Source: Acidobacteriota bacterium
GTDB lineage: Bacteria; Acidobacteriota; Terriglobia; Acidiferrales; UBA7541
Assembly: GCA_003224085.1 (NCBI GenBank)
Contig: QHYK01000112.1
Span: 1-48,768, forward strand
DNA: 48,768 bases
Reading direction: 5' to 3'
A program made the translations under genes and the position numbers. The notes under the pieces were generated by a model. It was not told the origin of the DNA and did no database searches. It saw only the letters and a program-made list of their open reading frames with translations. This document shows, in pieces, positions 34,321 through 41,691 of the stretch; positions within the stretch are counted from its first letter, which is position 1; every line of letters starts with the position of its first letter.

Positions 34321-34548
34321 TCGATCATTGACGGACCGCAACAGCACGGCATAGGATGGCGAACCAAGCGCCTCGACGCCACGGGTGGTTGTTCCGGCCC
34401 TGTTTCCAATGGCCTGGATATCTTTGATGTGAGTCCCGCTGGAAAGCGTTTCCTGATCCGTTACAAACCGGGACACCCAGTCCAGATTAACGTGGTCTTG
34501 AATTGGAGCGAGCAGTTGCGTCACCTGGCCGCTTCGGGCAAAAACTGA
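34321..34548 (+). pseudogene. C-terminal remnant of a TolB/WD40-like beta-propeller protein
   Basis: In one plus frame the codons 34354-34548 read ...RLDATGG, then GLDIFDVSPAGKRFLI, RYKPGHPVQINVVLNWSEQL and RHLAASGKN before TGA. The 'FDVSPDGKRFLI...INVVLNW' ending is the standard C-terminus of acidobacterial PD40/TolB-like propeller proteins, often fused to Ser/Thr kinases. No start codon, propeller blades or kinase domain precede it; upstream is the folD leader. It is therefore a stranded gene end, presumably left by deletion or recombination. The antisense 206-codon frame here is considered its shadow. Confidence 0.6.
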
Positions 34549-34666
34549 GTGGCTGGCCGAAGGGCTTTTGCGCCTTTTCGGTAGGGCGGCGCATCTATGA
34601 ATGGCGGGCGTCGGCGGGAACCAGGTCACCAAGAAAATAGAGATCGCTGAGGCGAGGGAGGAATTT

Positions 34667-34903
34667 ATGGCGGCACCAAGCGCAGGCACAAAGATAGTTT
34701 TGCAGGTAGGTGAAGAATTGCGCATTCGAAACAATGGCGACATCGTCGTGGACAACCCCGAGTTGGAACTGGAAGGGGAAGACCGCGCCGCGGACGCGGT
34801 GCTGCTGTATCGCTTTGACGCGCAAGCCGGAGAACACATTTTGCGGCTGCTGGACCCCGTGGCGGATCACAAGCACGTCAAGGTGCACCGACGCGACGAT
34901 TGA
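34667..34903 (+). CDS. Small hypothetical protein, 78 aa
   Basis: ATG 34667 has a strong ribosome site (GGGAGGA, five bases upstream). The acidic, beta-rich product contains 'KIVLQVGEELRIRNNGDIVVD' split over two strands and 'AVLLYRFDAQAGEHILRLLDP', with a basic tail VKVHRRDD. There is no signal peptide or membrane segment. I do not recognise a family. It lies downstream of the beta-propeller remnant on the same strand. Confidence 0.5.
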   Translation: MAAPSAGTKIVLQVGEELRIRNNGDIVVDNPELELEGEDRAADAVLLYRFDAQAGEHILRLLDPVADHKHVKVHRRDD

Positions 34904-35012
34904 GCGTCGAGCGCCAGCAGGGCGACGAAGTTTTCCTTAGCCGGTTCCTCGGTACGGCCGGCCAATAGGATCCGCGCGATTGGCAGTCGCACAAACAAAT
35001 CGTCGAAACGCC

Positions 35013-35030
35013 CAAGCGCCCAAGCGCTTG
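35013..35030. other. Small perfect hairpin CAAGCGC-CCAA-GCGCTTG
   Basis: Seven perfect base pairs (35013-35019 with 35024-35030) enclose a tetraloop in the 242-bp gap between two small hypothetical genes. No T-run follows, so it is not a standard terminator; it is flanked on the right by three TGTAGG/CGTAGG repeats (35029-35069). Confidence 0.4.
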
Positions 35031-35145
35031 TAGGACGCACGTAGGAACAGTCGCACGAGTCTTGTAGGAGAAATTTAGCTGTACTTCAGAACAGCTAGTC
35101 GCGAGGCCATCTGTGTGCGACATTGAATGCTCCAAGGGGGGAGTC

Positions 35146-35403
35146 ATGGACGACACGATTGACTTTGACTTGACCATGCCGGTACCGGCGGCGGAAAAGC
35201 AGGATAGGCTCAGGGAAGACTGCAAGAAAATCGCCGATCTTTTTGAAGCCAGTGCAAGCGACATGTTCGAAAGCCAGGACGGACTGGTCTTTCACCTGGA
35301 ATTTGATGACGCCACGAAATTCGGGAAATTCGCCGAATATTTGAGAACGCACGGTTTGCTGCGGGTGGATCGTGTTCAGACGAAAAGCGATAAAGTGCAC
35401 TGA
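35146..35403 (+). CDS. Small hypothetical protein, 85 aa
   Basis: ATG 35146 follows an AAGGGGGGAG run. The product is acidic at the start (MDDTIDFDLTMPVPAAEKQD), then has two amphipathic helices around 'CKKIADLFEASASDMFES' and 'DATKFGKFAEYLRTHGLL'. No signal, membrane segment or known motif was recognised. A strong terminator at 35500-35548 lies 97 bp after the stop, which supports a real transcript. Confidence 0.5.
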   Translation: MDDTIDFDLTMPVPAAEKQDRLREDCKKIADLFEASASDMFESQDGLVFHLEFDDATKFGKFAEYLRTHGLLRVDRVQTKSDKVH

Positions 35404-35499
35404 AGCCCGCTACTAGGCTTTGTCTGGTCAAGTCTGGTCCTGAAAATCGGCACCGCGCAAAATCACTCGTTCCGCAGACAATCGTTTCTCCTTGACTAG

Positions 35500-35548
35500 A
35501 AGCCTTGGTCTCTTTCGCGCTGTCAGCAAAAGAGATCAAGGCTTTTTT
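35500..35548 (+). terminator. Long-stem rho-independent terminator, overlapping the end of arsC
   Basis: AAGCCTTGGTCTCTTT (35500-35515) pairs with AAAGAGATCAAGGCTT (35529-35544) over 16 bp with one G-T pair and a 13-base loop, followed by a T-run to 35548. It serves the rightward small gene. The right arm covers the last codons and stop of the leftward arsC, so arsC transcripts also carry the hairpin, without a T-run on that side. Confidence 0.8.
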
Positions 35549-35982
35549 GTTGCGGTTCGATCGACAAAAACGCGATGGGCAAGAAATTGGCGGAGGCGCG
35601 AGGCCAGTTCGTCGCGGACGCGGCAAAACGCGGCGAGTTTTTCTTCGTGGGAACCACTGGCGTTGCCAGGATCCCAGATGCTCCAGTGGATGCGCTCCGC
35701 GCCCGGAAAAACGGGGCATTCTTCCGCGGCGGAATCGCAAACGGTGATGACCGTGTCGAAGCGCTGGCCATCGAACTCGGCGACGGACTTGGAGCGGTGC
35801 GCGGAGATGTCGATGCCGATTTTCCCCATGGCCTCGATAGCGAGCGGGCTGACGTAGCCGTTGGGCTGGCTGCCGGCGCTGTGCACTTCGAAAGCGCTGC
35901 CGCCAAGACCCCGCAAAAGCCCTTCCGCCATTTGGCTGCGCACGCAATTGCCGGTGCATAAAATGAGAACGCGATGGGCCAT
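35536..35982 (-). CDS. arsC: Thioredoxin-coupled arsenate reductase ArsC
   Basis: The 148-residue protein has the low-molecular-weight phosphatase loop CTGNCVRS (Cys9-Ser16) and the redox pair Cys82 and Cys89 in VCDSAAEECP, spaced exactly as in S. aureus ArsC. It reduces arsenate to arsenite with thioredoxin. It follows arsM by 66 bp on the same strand. All residues for activity are present. Plain protein-tyrosine phosphatase function is unlikely because the 82/89 pair is conserved. Confidence 0.92.
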   Translation of the reverse strand: MAHRVLILCTGNCVRSQMAEGLLRGLGGSAFEVHSAGSQPNGYVSPLAIEAMGKIGIDISAHRSKSVAEFDGQRFDTVITVCDSAAEECPVFPGAERIHWSIWDPGNASGSHEEKLAAFCRVRDELASRLRQFLAHRVFVDRTATKKP

Positions 35983-36048
35983 AACCTGATTTTTATTATG
36001 CGCAGCCGGGCAAACAAGGGACAGTTAAAAATGCATATCCCCAAAAAC

Positions 36049-36900
36049 TCAAGCGCAGCAGGTTGGCGAGCAGCAGGCCGATTTCGCTGCGGGCTTCACC
36101 GCGCGGACGAAAGCGCTAATGAACTTGCCCTCGACCTCGGGGCCGACACTTTCCGGGTCGAGTCCGGCGGCTTCGAGAAATTCGCAGGCTTCTTCGACTT
36201 TGTAAACGCGAGTGGGCTCGACCTCGACGGATTCGAATCCCGCGCGCGCCAGCTTTTGGCGATATTCGTTTTCCTCCAGCGCGCCCGCGATGCAGCCGAC
36301 CCAGAGTTCCATGCCTTTGCGAATGTCCGCAGGAACGTCTCCGCGAAGGACAACATCGGAAACCGCGAATCGTCCGCCCGGCTTCAGAACGCGAAACGCT
36401 TCGCTAATCACGCGGTCCTTATCTCCCGAAAGATTGATGACGCAGTTGGAGATGATGACGTCGACGGAATTATCGGGGAGAGGAACATTTTCGATGGCTC
36501 CTTTGAGGAATTCTACGTTTTCGGCGCCGGCTTTTTTCTGATTTTCGCGGGCCAGCGCGAGCATTTCGTCCGTCATGTCAAGCCCATAAGCTTTACCGGT
36601 GGGCCCGACTCGCTTGGCGGAAAGGATGACGTCAATGCCGCCGCCGGAGCCGAGATCGAGAACGGTCTCGCCAGGCTGCAATTTCACGAGGGCGGTCGGA
36701 TTGCCGCACCCCAGTGAGGCGGCCACGGCCTTTTCGGGCAAGGCGGCTTTTTCCGCGTCGCTGTACAAGTCCTTGGTGATCGGATCGCAGCCGCTCAGTT
36801 CCGCGCCGGCGCCGCAACAAGCGGTGCCGCCGGTTGCAGCCCGCTTGGCTGCTTCACCGTATTTTTGCTTCACTGCGTCCTGGATGTTGGATTCGCCCAT
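36049..36900 (-). CDS. arsM: Arsenite S-adenosylmethionine methyltransferase ArsM
   Basis: From ATG 36900 the 283-residue protein has the SAM motif LDLGSGGGID (81-90), Cys65 (LGCGNP), Cys153 (SNCVINLS) and Cys203 (VGCIAG), corresponding to the three arsenic-binding cysteines of ArsM, and a cysteine-rich tail ACCSPTCCA. It methylates As(III) to mono-, di- and trimethyl forms, the last volatile. Extra N-terminal cysteines (28-29 and 38) are also seen in bacterial ArsM. A GTG at 36912 two bases after the arsR stop is an alternative start; the ATG is better placed relative to GAGGTGGGG. Confidence 0.94.
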   Translation of the reverse strand: MGESNIQDAVKQKYGEAAKRAATGGTACCGAGAELSGCDPITKDLYSDAEKAALPEKAVAASLGCGNPTALVKLQPGETVLDLGSGGGIDVILSAKRVGPTGKAYGLDMTDEMLALARENQKKAGAENVEFLKGAIENVPLPDNSVDVIISNCVINLSGDKDRVISEAFRVLKPGGRFAVSDVVLRGDVPADIRKGMELWVGCIAGALEENEYRQKLARAGFESVEVEPTRVYKVEEACEFLEAAGLDPESVGPEVEGKFISAFVRAVKPAAKSACCSPTCCA

Positions 36901-36913
36901 GGGATTCCCCACC

Positions 36914-37258
36914 TCACTTCGAGATTTGAACGACGGATTCGGCAGGCACAGCGCGCGAGCGGGTGCAGCATTCCTCGTACAGGAAACTCAAAACTTCGCG
37001 CAAGGCGTCAGTGTCCGCGGAATACCAGAGATACGTGCTCTCGCGGCGCACGTTGACGAGGCCGACTTGCTTCAGCTTTTCAAGGTGGTGCGAAAGCGTG
37101 GAGGCAGGAATGCCCAGCTCTTCCTGAATTTCGCCGGCGACCATGCCCGTGGGGTGGGCGGCCAGGAGAAGGCGGAGAATTTGCAAACGCGGCTCCGCGC
37201 CCAGGGCAGAGAAGCGGTCGGCCGCGCGGGTAACCAGGAGCGGATCGGGCCTTCGCAT
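36914..37258 (-). CDS. arsR: ArsR/SmtB-family arsenite-responsive repressor
   Basis: The 114-residue winged-helix protein has the recognition helix 'GIPASTLSHHLEKLKQVGLV' (49-68) and wing 'RRESTYLWYS'. The classical ELCVCDL arsenite site in the DNA-binding helix is absent; instead a vicinal pair Cys97-Cys98 lies in the C-terminal dimer helix (LYEECCTR), as in ArsR proteins with a C-terminal As(III) site (AfArsR type). It should repress its own operon, releasing on As(III). It heads arsR-arsM-arsC. The start codon overlaps a CATATTTC/GAAATATG operator. Confidence 0.92.
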   Translation of the reverse strand: MRRPDPLLVTRAADRFSALGAEPRLQILRLLLAAHPTGMVAGEIQEELGIPASTLSHHLEKLKQVGLVNVRRESTYLWYSADTDALREVLSFLYEECCTRSRAVPAESVVQISK

Positions 37259-37293
37259 ATTTCCATGTTTGCAGAAATATGGAAGAATGTCAA
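37256..37293 (-). promoter_or_regulatory. arsR promoter and operator, leaderless start predicted
   Basis: On the minus strand TTGACA (37293-37288) and a 17-base spaced weak -10 (AAACAT, 37270-37265) would start transcription at about 37258, which is the A of the arsR ATG, so the mRNA would be leaderless; indeed no ribosome site precedes the ATG. A perfect inverted repeat CATATTTC (37256-37263) / GAAATATG (37274-37281) spans the -10 and +1, an ideal site for self-repression. Confidence 0.55.
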
Positions 37294-37409
37294 GAACTCT
37301 TTCGCCCCCATCGCCCCCAACTCATTTCGTCCCCATCGCATCCTAAGCCAAGGGGGTGCCCAAGCTCTGAAAACGCGCGAGCTTCCTGGAAACGCCCTGC
37401 AATTCGCTT

Positions 37410-37438
37410 TTGACCCAGTTTCAGCCGCATGGGATACT
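37410..37438 (+). promoter_or_regulatory. Sigma70-type promoter of the TPR protein gene
   Basis: TTGACC (37410-37415), a 17-base spacer and GATACT (37433-37438) lie 20 bases before the ATG at 37458; five and four of six positions match consensus. Leader of about 12 bases. Confidence 0.5.
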
Positions 37439-37457
37439 TTTAGATTCTGGGACAACC

Positions 37458-39578
37458 ATGAAACTTCAACGGATAACCACTCTTGCATGCACTTTGGGCT
37501 TCGTCGGCTTGCCCGGCTGGGCGCAGACCACGGAGAACCCTCCCGCCAAGTCACAGGGCCAGGCTCTCGTCGCGCCAAAAGATCCCTTCGCTGAACCCAA
37601 GGCGGTTGGCGCGGAGAAAGATTCCGCGCGTGCCGAGGCCTATTACAACTACACGATGGGCCACATTTACGAGCAGCAGTATGAAGCCACGAGCAACGCG
37701 GACTACGCTACGAAAGCCATCGAAGCCTACAAAAAGGCTTATGCGCTGGACCCAAGATCCCCGGTAATTGGCGAACGCCTCGCGGAAATGTATTGGAAGG
37801 CGCAGCGCACCAGGGAAGCGGAGAGCGAAGCGAAAGACATTCTCCGGCGCGATCCCAACGATGTGCAGTCGCGCCGGCTGCTGGGAAGAATTTATCTGCG
37901 AAGCCTGGGTGACGTGAACGCCGGGAGCGGACAATCCGAGACGGCGAACAAAGCCATTGAACAATTCCGTGAAATCAACCGGCTCGACGCTTCCGACACG
38001 GAATCCGCGCTGTGGCTGGCGCGCCTTTACCGGCTGAAGAACGAGCATGACAAGAGCGAACAGGTCTTGCGGGGCATCCTGAAGACTGATCCGGACAACG
38101 AGCAGGCGGTGGAGCAACTGACGCAACTCTTGATGGATGAAGGCAAGTCCGAGGAAGCCGTGAAGCTTCTCGAAGGGATTACCGACCACTCGCCGTCGCC
38201 GGTGTTGCTGGACCTGCTTGGCGATGCCTACACGCAGGCGCACGAATTACCGAAAGCAGAAACCGCTTACCGCAAAGCCGCGGAAATGGATCCCTCCGAA
38301 CTGAGCCATCAGCGCGGGTTGGGGCAGACGCTCTATTCCGAGGAGAAATATTCCGAAGCGCTGAAGGTGTACCGGAAATTGTCGGACTTGATGCCTGACG
38401 ATTCCGATGTGTATCTGAGGATGGCGCAGATTTACCGGGAACTGCATCAACTCGACAAAGCCGAAGAGAACCTCGTGAAAGCGCGCCAGTACGCGCCCGG
38501 CAGCCTCGAGGTCATGTACAACGAGGGCATGCTGTACGAATCGCAAGGACGTTACGACGATGCGATTCGTGTGCTGACGGATGCGGTAACCGGGATCAAG
38601 GGGCAAGCACCGGCGATGCCCTCGCGGCGGCGGTCGCTTTCGGTTTTGTACCTGCAACTCGGCCAGCTTTACCGCGAAGTGCAGAATTATCAGGCGGCCA
38701 TTTACACGTTTGAAGAGCTGGGGCATTTGGGCGACGAAGAAGACCGGCGCGCGCGCATGATGATCATGGATACCTACCGCGCGGCCAAGGATTTGCCGCG
38801 GGCGCTGCAGACCGGCAAAGAAGCCATGGCCAAATATCCAGCGGACCCAGGAATTCGCACCAGCTATGCGCTGCTGCTTGGCGAAAACGAACAGACCGAC
38901 GAGGCCGTCAAACTCCTTCGCGCGCAGTTGCGCGGGGATACCAGCGACCGCGACACTTACCTGAACATCGCACAAGTTTACGAACGCGGGCGCCGCTACC
39001 AGGAAGCCGAGGAATCTGCCCGCGCCGCAGAGGTGCTGCCCGGCCAGCCGCGCGACAATGAAATGGTGTGGTTCCTCCTCGGCGCCATCTATGAGCGGCA
39101 GAAGTTCTATGACAAGGCCGAGGAAGAGTTCAAGAAGGTGCTGGCCGTGAATCCCAAGAACGCGCCGGTGCTGAATTACTACGGCTACATGCTGGGGGAC
39201 CTGGGAATCCGCCTGGACGAAGCGCGGGCGTTGGTTGAGCGGGCGCTGAAGGAAGAGCCTTACAACGGCGGCTACCTGGACAGTCTGGGCTGGATTTATT
39301 TTAAGCAGAATCGGACAGCGGACGCGGAAGCCACGCTGCGCAAAGCCCTTGCGCGGGAGAGCCACGACCCAACGATTCACTCGCACATGGGTGATGTGTA
39401 CGCCAAGCGCGGCCGCACCGACCTAGCTGCCTCGGAATGGGAGAAGTCCTTGGCGGAATGGCGCAGGTCGCTTCCGGCGGACGTCGAAAACGACAAAGTC
39501 GCGGAACTCGAAAAGAAGCTTTCGCAATCGAAACATCGCGTGGCGCAGAAGGCCACGGCCACGGACGACAAGCCTTAA
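37458..39578 (+). CDS. Exported TPR-repeat protein, 706 aa
   Basis: From ATG 37458 the protein begins with a signal peptide (MKLQRITTLACTLGFVGLPG, cleaved near WAQ), followed by at least 14 TPR units through the whole length, e.g. 'YYNYTMGHIYEQQYEATSNADYAT' (pattern split), 'ESALWLARLYRLKNEHDKSEQVLRGIL', 'PVLNYYGYMLGDLGIRLDEA', and a final 'HSHMGDVYAKRGRTDLAASEWEKSL'. TPR arrays of this kind mediate protein-protein contacts in the periplasm. The IspE gene starts seven bases after its stop, so the two are cotranscribed, though a functional link is not evident. Function unknown. Confidence 0.85.
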   Translation: MKLQRITTLACTLGFVGLPGWAQTTENPPAKSQGQALVAPKDPFAEPKAVGAEKDSARAEAYYNYTMGHIYEQQYEATSNADYATKAIEAYKKAYALDPRSPVIGERLAEMYWKAQRTREAESEAKDILRRDPNDVQSRRLLGRIYLRSLGDVNAGSGQSETANKAIEQFREINRLDASDTESALWLARLYRLKNEHDKSEQVLRGILKTDPDNEQAVEQLTQLLMDEGKSEEAVKLLEGITDHSPSPVLLDLLGDAYTQAHELPKAETAYRKAAEMDPSELSHQRGLGQTLYSEEKYSEALKVYRKLSDLMPDDSDVYLRMAQIYRELHQLDKAEENLVKARQYAPGSLEVMYNEGMLYESQGRYDDAIRVLTDAVTGIKGQAPAMPSRRRSLSVLYLQLGQLYREVQNYQAAIYTFEELGHLGDEEDRRARMMIMDTYRAAKDLPRALQTGKEAMAKYPADPGIRTSYALLLGENEQTDEAVKLLRAQLRGDTSDRDTYLNIAQVYERGRRYQEAEESARAAEVLPGQPRDNEMVWFLLGAIYERQKFYDKAEEEFKKVLAVNPKNAPVLNYYGYMLGDLGIRLDEARALVERALKEEPYNGGYLDSLGWIYFKQNRTADAEATLRKALARESHDPTIHSHMGDVYAKRGRTDLAASEWEKSLAEWRRSLPADVENDKVAELEKKLSQSKHRVAQKATATDDKP

Positions 39579-39585
39579 TCTACGA

Positions 39586-40488
39586 ATGACCGAAGTTCGC
39601 ATCCCAGCTTTCGCGAAAGTCAATCTGCGCCTGGACATCTTGGGCAAGCGGCCGGATGGCTATCACGAACTGCGCACGATTTTTCAAACGCTTTCCTTGC
39701 ACGACGAAATCCGGCTGCGAACCTCGCGCGGGCCGGGAATCACGCTAACCATTCAAGGAAACGCCTCGCTCACCGTGGAGCCCGTGCAGAAAAATCTGGT
39801 GTATCGCGCCGTAGAAGCCGTAAAAGGAAAACTGAAAATCGGTGGCGGTGTCGAAATCGAGCTAAAGAAAAGGATTCCCGCAGGAGGCGGACTGGGCGGA
39901 GGCTCGAGCGACGCTGCAGCAGCGATGCTGGGCTACCTGCAACTGACCAGGAAGAAGTTGCCGACGGCTGACATGCTGGAAATAGCCGCCTCGCTCGGCG
40001 CGGACGTGCCGTTTTTCCTATGTGGCGGCCGCGCGCTCGGGGTGAACCGTGGCGACGAAATCTATCCCTTACAAGACATGCCGAAAATGCATGTTCTCGT
40101 GGTGGTTCCGCGGGGAATCCGCGTGCTCACGCCGGAGGCCTTTCGCTGGGCCAGCGCCAAGCCTCTCGGTTTGACAAAATCTCTGGTAAACTCTAAACTC
40201 TTAAGGTTCTGTGCTCTATCTTGGAGCGCGCAGGAAAACGGCCTTTCTAACGATTTTGAGAGACCGGTTTTCCGGCGCCATCCCCGGCTTGAACAAATCA
40301 AGCGGGGCTTGCTCCAAAAAGGAGCGACAGAAGCCTCGCTGGCTGGTAGCGGTTCGGCGGTGTTTGGAATTTTCCCGAGCCCAGCGATGGCGCGCCGAGC
40401 CGCTGTTGGGTTTCCGCACGACCAGACCTTCGTTTGCGAGACTCTCTCGCGCGACAGGTACGCTCGTAGGATGCGCATCGCCGGGTGA
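39586..40488 (+). CDS. ispE: 4-diphosphocytidyl-2-C-methyl-D-erythritol kinase IspE
   Basis: The 300-residue GHMP kinase has 'AFAKVNLRLDILGKRPDGYHEL' (start of the fold), the ATP loop PAGGGLGGGSSDAAAAM (about 98-114), and the third motif 'EASLAGSGSAVFGIF'. It phosphorylates CDP-ME in the MEP isoprenoid pathway. It starts seven bases after the TPR gene stop. The segment around 195-225 (LTKSLVNSKLLRFCALSWSA) is atypical and encodes a perfect -35 box; see the promoter entry. Confidence 0.94.
   Translation: MTEVRIPAFAKVNLRLDILGKRPDGYHELRTIFQTLSLHDEIRLRTSRGPGITLTIQGNASLTVEPVQKNLVYRAVEAVKGKLKIGGGVEIELKKRIPAGGGLGGGSSDAAAAMLGYLQLTRKKLPTADMLEIAASLGADVPFFLCGGRALGVNRGDEIYPLQDMPKMHVLVVVPRGIRVLTPEAFRWASAKPLGLTKSLVNSKLLRFCALSWSAQENGLSNDFERPVFRRHPRLEQIKRGLLQKGATEASLAGSGSAVFGIFPSPAMARRAAVGFPHDQTFVCETLSRDRYARRMRIAG
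40171..40199 (+). promoter_or_regulatory. Consensus-like promoter inside ispE, likely for prs
   Basis: TTGACA (40171-40176), a 17-base spacer and TAAACT (40194-40199) lie within the ispE coding region, 474 bases ahead of the prs GTG. The -35 is perfect and the -10 is four of six. It could drive prs and the translation genes behind it independent of ispE, with a long leader. Confidence 0.4.
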
Positions 40489-40672
40489 AGCCGGGTGTGT
40501 GTGCGCAGGGGAATCAACCTTCAGCGTCTCCAACAGTAGTAGTCCGTCAACAGTCAGCGGTGAAGCATTCCGGGATCGCTTTTTCGCTTGGAATGTTTTA
40601 GTCTGCGCGTCTCGGCCGGAAGCCGAAACGAGGGAAGCTGCAAAGACTCAGACGTGCAGGAGAACCCGCGCG

Positions 40673-41617
40673 GTGAACGACGACCGATTCAAGATTTTCT
40701 CGGGGACGGCCAACCCCGTGCTCGCGGAGAGCATTTGCGGCCACTTGAACGTTTCTCTGGGCAAAGCGCTGCTGGGGCGGTTCAGTGACGGCGAGATTTA
40801 TTTCCAGATTCTGGAAAACGTCCGCGGTGCGGACGTCTTTGTCGTGCAGCCGTGCCATCACCCGGTGGACAACCACCTGCTCGAGCTTTTGCTGATGATT
40901 GACGCGTTCAAGCGCGCTTCGGCGTGGCGCATTACCGCGGTGCTGCCGTATTACTGCTACGCGCGGCAGGACCGTAAGGATAAGCCGCGCGTCCCGATTT
41001 CTGCGAAGCTCGTGGCGGACTTGCTGGAAACGGCGGGTGCGAGCCGTGCGCTTACGCTGGATTTGCACGCGCCGCAGATTCAGGGCTATTTCGATGTGCC
41101 CGTGGATCATTTGTATGCATCGCCGGTGCTGGTCGAATACTTCCGGCACCTGAAGCTGCCGAATCTGACGGTGGTCGCACCGGACGCCGGCGGCGTCGAA
41201 CGCGCGCGCTTTTTTGCCAAGAAGTTGGATGCGCCGTTGGCCATTGTCGACAAACGGCGCGTGGATGTGGACGTGAGCGAAGTGATGCACCTGATCGGCG
41301 ATGTGCGCGGCCGCAGCGCGCTGGTGGTGGACGACATCATTGACACCGCCGGAACGCTGGTAAAAACAGCCGACGCTTTGCTGCGCGAAGGTGCCACGCA
41401 AGTCTACGCCGCTTGCACCCACGCGGTGCTTTCCGGTCCTGCGGCGGAGAGGCTCCAGAAATCTAAGATTTGCGAGGTTGTGGCTACCGATTCGGTGCCC
41501 TTGAACGAAGCCGCAAAGAAGATGGGGAAGATCAAAGTTCTAAGCGTCGCGGACCTGCTGGCCCGCGGGATTCGCTCGATTCACGAAGAGACTTCGATCA
41601 GCGAGCTGTTTATTTAA
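40673..41617 (+). CDS. prs: Ribose-phosphate pyrophosphokinase (PRPP synthase)
   Basis: From GTG 40673 (AGGAG ten bases upstream) the 314-residue protein starts NDDRFKIFSGTANPVLAESI, has the flexible-loop 'RQDRKDKPRVPISAKLVADLL' (split), 'DLHAPQIQGYFDVPVDHLYA', and the PRPP-binding VVDDIIDTAGTL. It makes PRPP from ribose-5-phosphate and ATP. Length and motifs are class I. The reading frame is open upstream inside ispE but that is shadow. ispE-prs-rplY is the expected order. Confidence 0.95.
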   Translation: MNDDRFKIFSGTANPVLAESICGHLNVSLGKALLGRFSDGEIYFQILENVRGADVFVVQPCHHPVDNHLLELLLMIDAFKRASAWRITAVLPYYCYARQDRKDKPRVPISAKLVADLLETAGASRALTLDLHAPQIQGYFDVPVDHLYASPVLVEYFRHLKLPNLTVVAPDAGGVERARFFAKKLDAPLAIVDKRRVDVDVSEVMHLIGDVRGRSALVVDDIIDTAGTLVKTADALLREGATQVYAACTHAVLSGPAAERLQKSKICEVVATDSVPLNEAAKKMGKIKVLSVADLLARGIRSIHEETSISELFI

Positions 41618-41691
41618 GGTGGGCTAGGTTTTCACCAGTCACGGCGAAAGGTCTTGAAAAAAGAACCAAGAGTTAAGAAGGGAAGAAGGCC

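Noticed and set aside
34219-34839. 206-codon minus frame over the folD leader and propeller remnant
   Set aside because: Its composition is Ser/Pro/Arg-rich with no domain, and the plus frame inside it matches a known C-terminus, so it is a shadow.
40211-40672. 154-residue N-terminal extension of the prs frame
   Set aside because: It lies mostly within ispE in another frame; PRPP synthase begins at the GTG at 40673 with the expected length of 314 residues.
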